DNA from: Chara braunii
Taxonomy: Eukaryota; Streptophyta; Charophyceae; Charales; Characeae
NCBI GenBank assembly: GCA_003427395.1
Contig: BFEA01000263.1
Span: forward strand, 1,682,716 to 1,710,865
DNA length: 28,150 nt
Direction of reading: 5' to 3'
Below are positions 11,101 through 18,854 of this stretch, piece after piece; within the stretch, counting starts at the first letter, position 1; the number at the start of each line of letters is the position of its first letter. The position numbers were made by a program, and so were the translations under genes. The notes under the pieces are model-generated. The model was not told where the DNA came from, did not search any database, and was given only the letters and a program-made list of their open reading frames with translations.

Positions 11101-12600
11101 TTTAACGATTGTTGGATGACTGTTTGAGTTTACCTATATACATTTATGAATTGCTCCCCTCAATAAAGATAAAACAACTGTATAAAATTCACGTTCGGCA
11201 TGGGACCGAAGGTGAATGGAGTGACCAACCTTTGAAGAAAATGAATTCTCACAAGGGTGGTCAGCATGCAGAACTTGTCCTTTGAGGGATTGCAACGTTG
11301 ATTGATACCTTTGTGTGAGAGACTTGAAAATAGTATAATTACGTCCTGTAAGCGGTAGTGAGACTTACGCTGGAACAATGTCTCTAGTCCACAGTGAGGT
11401 GTTGTCATTTTATTTTTGTACAGAAGAGATGACTACACTATAGCCGAAAGGGAGGAAGGTATTCAAGGTCTGTTTGAACTCTGACGGTGAGTGGGACAAC
11501 TACCACTTAGTCTGAGCACGCTTGGAGTGGTAGCCCGAACCGGCTTCATGCTGGGTGGGTCCACCACACTCTGAAAAGGTATGGTCTTACCAACCAACTT
11601 TTAGACGGTTGTGAATAGGGTTGTTTGACTGTGCTTAAAGAGGCCGGCCAGGTACAAACACTGAAATCGTAGAGAGATGTGGTGAGGTTTAGTCCTAGAA
11701 GCGGGGCTCGGGATCTGAGTTGTTATCCTTTTCATTGGATTACACCACCCCTCGGTACGATATACCCCTATTAAGCCTAAAAGAGTGATATATCTTAAGT
11801 TATCGGTATTGTTGTGTTTATAACTTCACTGTGAATGTTCTTATGAAATCTTGATTGTGAGAATTGTTGTCATTGTTAATGAGGTTACCAGTTGATGTTT
11901 GTTTAAATCGATATGACTAAATGTTTCGATATCGTATGAATTATTACTTACTTTCTTTACATTATCGAACATTTTTTCTACTATCTTGAGTTATATTCCT
12001 TATTTATGACAGAAAATTATAATTTAAACTTGTATTGTAAAGTTTCGTGAGAATAAAGGGAAAACCCTGCCTAAAGTAACGAGTTGCGTATGACATGTTT
12101 CTTCGATGGTGATATCGATCTGGATGACGGAATGTAATTCGATATTTTATATGATTGTCGTTGAAAATATTAAATTTTTTTTGGACAACTTCAGCTTAAT
12201 ACTCAGATCCGAGTATTATGCTTACGTTCATGCAGTGTATTATTGAAGGCAAAACCCATGAGTCAAATGACGACGATCTAAATTGAGTCTTTGCTCTTAA
12301 TCATAAAATTATTTTGGACCCTCAGACTATTAATAACGGAAAGGCATGTTCAATGTGTCCTACTTGGAAAAACATCATAGATATGTCTTGAAAAAATGTC
12401 ACTCATTCCTTTCTGGGGTTAGTCTGAGATAAGCCTGCGAGATCCAAAGAGATAAACTCATTCGAAAATGGTGATGTTTTTAAAGATATTTGTGCATCGA
12501 TGGTAATGTGGAAGCTAACATTTTCATTTGAGATGTGAAACAATTTTTTATATTTTAAAAGATCCCACAAATGTGTGTCTGACCGAGCTGTGATCGAGAC
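8104..12600. other. Long AT-rich region without recognisable genes
   Basis: About 4.5 kb with no open frame above 90 residues and no protein motif I know. Scattered CCACTTA / TAAGTGG words (for example 10262-10271, near 10607, 10895 and 11500) link parts of it to the clearer repeats at 12.6-12.8 kb, so much of it may be one decayed repeat family. 11450-11770 is locally richer in GC and holds a GGGGCTCGGGATCTG string resembling ones near 14.64 and 14.85 kb. It could be the interior of an Athila/Tat-like element starting at 8086, but the sequence does not prove that. Confidence 0.35.
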
Positions 12601-12613
12601 TTCGAGGAAACGA

Positions 12614-12817
12614 CCCCTAAGTGGTAATCTGATGATGGTCCTTGTTCATCCACTGAGTGGCAACTTGACGAAAAAATATTTATCTTTATGGTTTGAATGA
12701 ACATCGTTCATCCACGAAGTGCTAACCTAGCAAGGATTGAAATATTTTGATGATGATTTCTTTTTGTATCTATTGAATTGAACATCGTTCATCCACTTCA
12801 AGAGGTCAGTCTGAGGG
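12614..12817. repeat. Degenerate tandem repeat with CCACT-AGTGG palindrome
   Basis: Four related segments: 12614-12635 (CCCCTAAGTGGTAATCTGAT), 12644-12671 (GTTCATCCACTGAGTGGCAA then CTTGACG), 12706-12735 (GTTCATCCACGAAGTGCTAA then CCTAGC) and 12787-12817 (GTTCATCCACTTCAAGAGG then TCAGTCTGAGG). Copies two to four start 62 and 81 bp apart, and copies three and four are preceded by AACATC. The second copy keeps the palindrome CCACTGAGTGG. Function unknown. Confidence 0.55.
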
Positions 12818-13816
12818 ATTGAAATTACCAAACCTATGATGAAAAATTGGCATCGTTGGGACGTAACTCCCGGGGTGGGCTGCTGACAAAGTATAACCAG
12901 ACAGCGGACCTTCCGGTTTTGGCCTTAAGTTGCGACGTGAGGGGTGGCCACCTTGATGAAAAAATCAACTCAGGTAGTTACCGGAGGGGTCAAATGTAAT
13001 CTTTGAAATATGCGAAAATTTTGATGATAGGATTTACGCGTCATTGCGCATCCAATACGGGAACCACCGTTAATATAACAACACGGTAGACCGCAAATCT
13101 GATCTGATCAACCGGACTGTGATGAGTTTAAACAAAGACCGTCGATCCCCTCGCATTAAACTTCGAATGAGATGGTAATATGGTTTCGGTTGAGACCCGC
13201 GTCCAAAGGGTTAGATTCTCTGGTTTTACGAACGACCAACGAGGGTCTGGGAAATAAGTCTAAAGATGTCGAAAAAATGATCATTGTTTTTCTTGATAGT
13301 TTTCACCGCTGTAGTACAAATTCAGTATCCGCACCTTTGGTTCATTCAGTTTGTGTTGGGGGCTTCAGTATGTGGGACACCCGGGTTAGAATCACGACAA
13401 TAGTCGAATATATCAAAGGAGGTCATACGAATCTTGACTGCATCTCAATCCAAAGATTCGGTTTTGACTATCTTCTTATTAAAGATGCGCCTTATTTTGG
13501 GAAACGGATTTACCTTCTTTTTCGAAAGAAAGAAAAGTATATGAATTGTTTTGTATTGTATCATTTGTCCAGTGGTGTTATCGATCATGTCATATTTTAT
13601 CTGTTGATTTCATCATGGGAAACGATCTAAGGAAAAATTGTATGAACGATCATGATAAGTGTCCCTAGCGACGGGGACGTCCCTTAATAGGGTCTTGGAA
13701 CACCGTCAGACCAAATACCTTTTGCAGTCTACTCATCAACGACATCGGCTACCAAGACGGGGTCGGTCCAAAGTTCAAGGTGTGTGTGTTTTTCGCACGA
13801 CAGTTTGAAACGATTT
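12818..13816. other. No recognised gene
   Basis: A GC-richer patch (12860-13000) is followed by AT-rich sequence. The longest frame is plus 13172-13630, 152 residues; it has no motif I recognise, no sensible promoter or splice context, and could be chance, though it is the longest frame in the whole AT-rich region. CTGATCTGATC near 13098 is a short direct repeat. Confidence 0.3.
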
Positions 13817-14056
13817 CCTCGACCATTGAGGTCGAGGCAAATCTGTGAGAAACTTTCGTTAAATATGCGCGCGCATTATTGTGACTCGGATGCACGCTCT
13901 GATAGTTAGAATCGGTAGTAATGTCCTTCGACCGAGGAGGTTGAGGGGTCGATTGGGTCAGTATTGTGTTAGGAAGATCTACGATACACACACTAAAACT
14001 TAATCGTCAGTACGTTAATCAAGATAACTTAATATACGCCCCGACCGCAGGGTCGG
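13817..14056. repeat. Cluster of three short inverted repeats with GGTCG stems
   Basis: CCTCGACC at 13817-13824 pairs with GGTCGAGG at 13830-13837 (8 bp, 5-base loop). TCGACC at 13928-13933 pairs with GGTCGA at 13947-13952. CCGACC at 14041-14046 pairs with GGTCGG at 14051-14056 (4-base loop). All three share a GGTCG half. They may be operator-like or structural parts of an old LTR, or leftovers of one duplicated hairpin. Confidence 0.5.
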
Positions 14057-14641
14057 AACAATTAAAAGTGTGTGATCACCGGGTTGCAATAGTGCTCAGA
14101 TTGCTCACACTTGCTCGAACGAGTACCTCAGACCTTACTTGTATTCTGCAACCTGAGCCTGAAGCTACCGCTCGACCTCCCATATATAGAGAGGAATTTG
14201 CCTCTTGGATGGCGACTTCCTAACCGTGCGACCACCAAAGCAATCGGTATTTCCTCCCTGTTGGAGGAAAACATCATTGCGAGTCTTTGTATCGTCCGCA
14301 TATGCCATAGACTCGGGCTATTCAAACTGACACCCACCTATCTACAGATGATGGGCCTTTAAAATCGCAACTTTTGTTTTCATTTGCTCGGCCTCGCGTA
14401 CACTACACATCTACCTCTACTTGGTGTGGTACCGACCTACCTGCTACTTGAGTGTTTTCTCGTAGCTCTCACGGGCCTCTTTCCCCTCAACGATCCTCAA
14501 TGTCACGACTACAGGTGAGTACCGTCCCTTCGGACCTTCTTATCAACTACGTGCCCTTGTGGGTCATACACACACTTAAGCTGACAAGCACTCAGACAGG
14601 CACGCAAACCAACAAGTGTGCACACACACAGACTTAAAATC
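14057..14641. other. No recognised gene; isolated TATA-like site
   Basis: There is no recognisable protein. A TATATAG string at 14183-14189 sits in a CTCC..GAGAGG context that could be a core promoter; no coding region follows. GAGGAATTTGCCTC just after it is a small inverted repeat. Near 14600-14633 there is a short CA-rich microsatellite. Confidence 0.3.
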
Positions 14642-14721
14642 GGGCTCGGGCCACTATGTGGATCGAGCCCCACTACTCTATATATATCAGGGCAGCTCCT
14701 CTTCTTATCAAAGTAGGAGCT
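14642..14721 (+). promoter_or_regulatory. Hairpin, TATA box, hairpin: promoter-like unit
   Basis: GGGCTCG at 14642-14648 pairs with CGAGCCC at 14664-14670, with an inner CCAC/GTGG stem (14651-14654, 14658-14661). Eight bases on is TATATATAT at 14679-14687. AGCTCCT at 14694-14700 then pairs with AGGAGCT at 14715-14721, about where transcription would start. This compact layout fits the core promoter and start of R of an LTR, but no gag or pol follows, so it is a candidate only. Confidence 0.4.
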
Positions 14722-14837
14722 AACTCAATAGGTTTCGGGGCAGACTGTTAGACAAGGGACATGGGGATCGAGTCCAGCCAACCTGACCTTGAGCTAGCTC
14801 CTTTTGAAAGGGGGCTCTACTTTTTTGTTTTACTCGA

Positions 14838-14885
14838 TTTTGAACGGTCGGGGCTCGAACCCGTGACCTTGATATCAGAATTAGT
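14838..14885 (-). other. tRNA-like T-arm / B-box sequence
   Basis: Read on the minus strand, GGTTCGAGCCC (centred at 14849-14859) matches the RNA polymerase III B box and a T-arm with four of five stem pairs. A GATATCAAGG-type string lies upstream, where an anticodon arm would be. No pairing anticodon stem, no D-arm A box and no acceptor stem could be built, so this is not a tRNA gene. It may be a relic of a tRNA or of a SINE head. Confidence 0.25.
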
Positions 14886-15712
14886 TACGTTTAAAGTCCG
14901 TGGCGACAATTGGCACAACGGGGTAGTTTAGTGCTTAGATTCGTTTTAGTTTTTTTTTTTTTTTAATATTTATTTATTTATTTCCAGTTTCTTTTCCTGT
15001 TTTCTTTTGTTTCACTATGTGAAAATTTTGCTACGGCTAGCCCAATGAATCTACTCCAAAGTTTTGTGGTAGATTCAATCACATGGGGATGCAGTCTCGG
15101 CAACTCCGCCCTCACTATTGGTGCCTAGTGTGATCGTGGGGCACGACAAGGCTACGTGAAGAGGGATTGTGTAGAGAGGAGCCACAGGTGGCAGGCACTC
15201 AGTCGACTACGGATGCTCGGTCGCATGGTTGACGATGAGTGCGAGGGTGAAAGGGAACGCGCGGAGGCAAGGAGGAGGATGCGCGACTGGTGGAGATGGC
15301 AACGAGGGGGGGGAGAATAGCGATATAGCGCGAAAGGAGAAAAAATAGAAGGAAGAAAATAACAAAGAAGAAGAAGAATAAGAAAGAGAGGGAGAGGAGA
15401 GGTTGAACTTACCTGATCCGACAATCGATGATGGCGATGTTCCGAGCGTGGGGTTTCGGACCTTGTACTTGAGTTACGTGGGACTCTCTGCACGCACACT
15501 TTGGGGTGGCTTCTAGTCGTGAGTGTGGGCTCGGCATCTGCCCGGCCCGTCGGAGTGAGTGTTTGTGCCCGTTGACTTTCCCAAGCTATGGTCTCGTTAT
15601 GCTACACACAGCGTGGATCGAATTGCACCATCGAGCTCTTGGCAGCTACGACAACGACGGTGGGAAGAGAGAGAACAGGTAAGTTTCCAATCTTGCGACG
15701 CACTTCAAGGCG
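14886..15712. other. No recognised gene; small inverted repeat at 15047-15076
   Basis: 14907-14931 holds TGGCGACAATTGGCACAACG, which faintly resembles some plant LTR primer sites but is not convincing. A T-rich stretch follows at 14948-15015. GAATCTAC at 15047-15054 pairs with GTAGATTC at 15069-15076; the second half with its GTGG prefix is the reverse complement of the TGAATCTACCAC word of the 15.7-16.2 kb repeats. 15150-15560 is purine-rich on the plus strand, giving a 115-residue low-complexity minus frame that I do not accept as a gene. Confidence 0.35.
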
Positions 15713-16200
15713 CTTCCATCAATAGGACAAGTGAAAACGAATGAATCTACCACAAAAACATCAAAAAAAAAAAAAAAAAAAAAACTACGTGTGTGTATAT
15801 GTGAATGACGTGACAGACTACATAACACTTCCCTAGATAGGATGAGCTAAATCGAACGAGTCTATCACTAAAACGCGATAATGCATACCATGACATGCGT
15901 GAGTGTCAGTCTCTCGGTGGGCCTTCATGGTACTTCCATGGATAGAACGAGAAAAATCGAGTGAATCTACCGCTAGAGCATCAATGTATACATTACTACA
16001 TGTGTATTGTGTATGTGTACGTGTGTGTATGTGTGTGTGTAAGTGTCGATTGCGCATCTGGCCTCACTTCCTTCCATCGATAAGAGGAGCAAGAATCGAA
16101 TGAATGTACAACTCAAATACGAAATTCTACACTACAACATTTGTACATGTGAATGTGGGTGTGTACGTGTGTAAGTGTGAGTATGTGTGTGTGTGTGTGA
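15713..16200 (+). repeat. Four-copy tandem repeat with TG-microsatellite tails
   Basis: Units start CTTCCATnGATAGGA at 15713, 15828, 15933 and 16071 (spacings 115, 105, 138). Each continues with a purine-rich stretch, then a TCGARTGAATCTACCAC-like word and AAAnCATCAA, and ends in a TG-rich stretch. The first unit carries an uninterrupted run of 22 A (15763-15784). The third and fourth have the longest (TG)n runs (to about 16040 and 16200). Units are perhaps 65-75 percent alike by eye. The whole reads as a minisatellite whose units have internal microsatellites. Confidence 0.7.
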
Positions 16201-16471
16201 GCGTATGTGTGTGGGAGTAGGAGAGATAGAGAGGGGAAGGAGTCAAGAGAAAGGAATGGAGAAGACTGAATGCTCAAATTGATTTAAGCTGGTCAGTACA
16301 TTCGGAGCTTACTACTGCGACGGCTAGCGGAGAAGGCACGAATAGGAGAGAGAAGGCAGAAGAAAAGGAAGATCGCCGATGTACAAGGGAGGAAAACGAG
16401 TGAGTGAAGGTAGACAACGACATGGATTAGGAAGAAGAGGGCGAATAAGAGGTAGGGAAAATGAGAGAAGG
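16201..16471. other. Purine-rich flank before the 5' LTR
   Basis: No gene. The plus strand is strongly G/A-rich up to the LTR. The five bases before the LTR are GAAGG; the matching copy of a target-site duplication cannot be tested because the 3' LTR is truncated. Confidence 0.4.
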
Positions 16472-16758
16472 TGTAGCGGACCTCTGGTTGGCCTGTGCTC
16501 ACAGGCCTGTGTTCTATTCGGGGTAGTCCAGTCCAGGCCGGTACCTCTGACGGTACCAGCCAGTCCAGTCCAATCCAGTTAGTCCGTTAGGGTATACCCC
16601 ACCCAGAGTTTGTACTGGGGATCATTCTACATTCGCAAAGTTTGGAGTACTCATGTTGGAGTCTGCGTGGGAGCTGCGCTGTGCCATCTTGCTCCACCCT
16701 CATCCTCCATCTCCATCTCTATCCCAGGCAGAGCACCTCACCTGGTGGGTCCGCCACA
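16472..16758 (+). repeat. 5' LTR (287 bp)
   Basis: It begins TGTAGCGG and ends GCCACA, giving the TGT...ACA ends expected of an LTR, and a primer site starts two bases later. The first ~198 bp match 26418-26699 (about 80-85 percent by eye, ignoring a 21 bp repeat expansion there). Inside are an inverted repeat GGCCTGTG / CACAGGCC (16490-16507) and two GGTACC sites near 16540-16558. A GGGTATACCC palindrome at 16590-16599 has its GGTATACCCC part conserved in both LTRs and is a possible TATA-like element. Confidence 0.85.
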
Positions 16759-16759
16759 C

Positions 16760-16771
16760 TGGTATCAAAGC
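16760..16771 (+). other. Primer-binding site, initiator Met-tRNA type
   Basis: TGGTATCAAAGC matches the usual plant TGGTATCAGAGC site at 11 of 12 bases. It lies one base after the ACA that closes the LTR. A second TGGTATCA at 17604-17611 matches less far and has no CA end before it, so this one is preferred. Confidence 0.8.
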
Positions 16772-18123
16772 GGGAACGTTCCCTGCTCCCACCCACCATA
16801 CCGCACAATGGGCAATACCGCAAAACCCGACAACAGGTTTTTTGGCAGTTTTTCGAGCGTTTCCAGAGAAAGCAGCCGGAAAAACGTGACGGAAGGTGCA
16901 ACAGGGAAGACGTGACACGTGGCGAGAAAAGAGAGACGGTGAACACGATGCGTGCACACAAGCGCCAAGGGCAACACCGACACACACGCACGCGCCACGC
17001 TGCCCCTCCCCACTCCCGGATTAATTATATCAAGATCCGGGATGCATGCTGCTGCCAAGGTTTGAGCCTGAGCAGCTGCTGGCCATGTGTGTGCGTAGCT
17101 GCTGTCATAACACACTGGCCAAAGTGTGTGCATGGCTTAGTAGGGCGGCATGCTGGTGTTGAAGAAGCGTTGTGCCAACTATTTACCCCCCTCCGTCTGC
17201 GAGCGACGAGCAGCGGCCAGCACGACAGCAACGGCCGGGGTGCTATTTGCCCCCCTCCCCCCCCCCGGGGCTGCTGCTGCCTACGCAAGTGGCCATCTGC
17301 AGTGCCACGTGACAGCTTGCTGTGGAGCGGAAGACCCCCCTGGCCTAGGGTGCTGCAGTACAGGCCAATCTGGGTGGTTGATCAAGATCTCAGCACACCC
17401 AGCTGATGATGATGATGATGGCTATTTTTTTTTGTATTGTTGCACCAGCAGTTTGCCAGCAGTCAAGACCCCCCTGGCTAGGGGGCTGCGCATCAGGGCA
17501 ACCCTTGATTACTTCAACATTGTTTTCTGCTGAAGCAGCAGGCTGCCAGCATCTTGAAGGCCAAGATCTTGGTGCTCTTGTTGCTCTTGGACAACCAAGA
17601 GCTTGGTATCATCACTCCCTACTAACCTACTCTCCCAACCCCCCCCCCTCTCTACCACTCCTCTCTCCTCCTACCTCCCTCTTCACTCATCTTCCACCAT
17701 CTTTTTCTCTCCTCCCCTCCCCACTCACCATCTTCTACTAATATGTTCTACTCTTCTTCACCTTTCCCATCCCTTTCTCCCCTATTCTCCCACCCTACTC
17801 TCTCCCTTCCCTCCCCCAACTACAACCCCATCATCCCCACACATCTCCAACTTCAATCTTTTTCTCTTTCTCACCTACTTCTCTCTTTCTTTTTCACTTT
17901 TTCATCCCCCTTCCCCCCTACCTTCGAATTTTTCTGTTTTTTTTTTTTTCTTCTTTCTTTTGATTTAATTTTTTTTTTTTTTCAAAAATTTGAATTTCCT
18001 TATTCTCTACTTCCTTTCTCATTTTCAGATTTATCTTTTTTTTCTGAAAATTTTGAATTTTTTTCTCCGGCACCTCTAGATCTGTTTAGGACTTAATTAT
18101 TTCCGCTCTTGGCGCACATTTTT

Positions 18124-18423
18124 ACCCCGTGGGGTAACGAAGTGCTGCGAAAATTTTCTTTTTTCTTCCCACTCTCTACATCTTACTTAGTCATATCTTT
18201 GCCGGCACACTTCGACCCCATGGGGGTAATGAAAAGCTGCCGAAATTTTTGAAAACTTCAACACTTAGTCTCTCTTCACTCTCCACCTCCTCATTTATTT
18301 ATTTATTGATTTATTATTTTTTTATTTATCTTTCTGAAATTTATAATTTGCGGCATTTTGAACCTTTGTATGCTTATCTTGGTCTCTCCTTCCTCTTGGC
18401 ACATTCTTGACCCCATGGGGGGT
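18124..18423 (+). repeat. Three copies of a CCCC-RT-GGGG hairpin block
   Basis: ACCCCGTGGGGT (18124-18135), ACCCCATGGGGGT (18215-18227) and ACCCCATGGGGGGT (18410-18423) each sit in a conserved block. GGCRCAC-TT lies before each, and TAA-GAARTGCTGCCGAAAATT after it. Blocks are ~50 bp long and start 91 and 195 bp apart, separated by unconserved T-rich sequence. The base changes in the palindromes keep most of the pairing. Confidence 0.75.
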
Positions 18424-18608
18424 AAGGAAATGCTGCCGAAAATTCCAAAAAAATAAACATTATTTATCTCTTCACATTCTGTTTATTTATTTCTTTAATT
18501 ATTTTTATTATTATTATTTTTTTTTTTTCTCTCCCCCCCCCTCTATGGTTGTTATTTTCTTTTCTTGATTAGGTCAACAATACCCTACTCTAACCACTCA
18601 AACTCCGG

Positions 18609-18646
18609 TTAGGGTTTTCTTAGGGTTTTTCTAGGGGTTAGGGTTT
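18609..18646 (+). promoter_or_regulatory. Telo-box cluster (TTAGGGTTT x3)
   Basis: TTAGGGTTT occurs exactly at 18609-18617, 18620-18628 and 18638-18646. Its reverse complement AAACCCTAA is the plant telo-box known from promoters and 5' leaders of ribosomal and translation genes, and is also one plant telomere unit. Here it lies ~210 bp before the gag start. It may be a regulatory site of the element or a trace of telomere-like sequence; the spacing is irregular, so it is not a telomere. Confidence 0.6.
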
Positions 18647-18854
18647 TCCTACCCCCCCCACTCTCCCATCATCCCTTCTTCCTACTTCCCCTTCCCAATC
18701 GGGTATCCTGGACCTGAACCACCCCTCCCCCTTTGACGGCGCTCGCGCTAGACTCGCTAGCGCCAACCATCGCTTTCTACAGCAGACCCCCTCCTACGCC
18801 CTCCGCTCACGCAGACCTCCTCTGGCCCCCTCCAGTCCGGCCCGTCACCTCCTC

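Larger units (their letters stand above)
16772..18854 (+). other. Long retroelement leader (about 2.1 kb)
   Basis: Untranslated region between primer site and gag; the open frames in it are compositional. In order: a G-box (GACACGTGGC core, CACGTG at 16916-16921) and another CACGTG at 17306-17311. A ~40 bp direct repeat starting AAGACCCCCCTGGC follows at 17331 and 17465, then a (GAT)n run near 17405-17419, a perfect palindrome CCAAGATCTTGG at 17561-17572 and a hairpin GCTCTTGG/CCAAGAGC at 17583-17602. A ~450 bp pyrimidine-rich tract (17630-18090), three copies of a CCCCATGGGG hairpin, and a telo-box cluster complete it. Such a long leader is unusual and may hold packaging or translation signals. 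Confidence 0.7.

Noticed and set aside
13172-13630. 152-residue plus frame as a gene
   Set aside because: No recognised motif, promoter, splice context or homologous neighbour; a frame of this size can occur by chance in 10 kb of non-coding DNA.
15713-16200. CRISPR-like array
   Set aside because: Units are diverged, spacers are microsatellite, and the surroundings are plant retroelement DNA.
16642-17406. 254-residue open frame starting in the LTR
   Set aside because: It crosses the LTR end and primer site, has no domain, and several other frames are open over the same GC-rich stretch.
17604-17611. TGGTATCA as the primer site, giving a 1.1 kb LTR
   Set aside because: It matches only 8 bases and has no CA end before it; 16760 matches 11 of 12 bases right after TGT...ACA ends.
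17603-18096. Ser/Pro/Phe-rich open frames of 117-121 residues
   Set aside because: They are translations of a pure pyrimidine tract in the leader.
18609-18646. Telomere or chromosome end
   Set aside because: Only three irregularly spaced units, with gag following 200 bp on.
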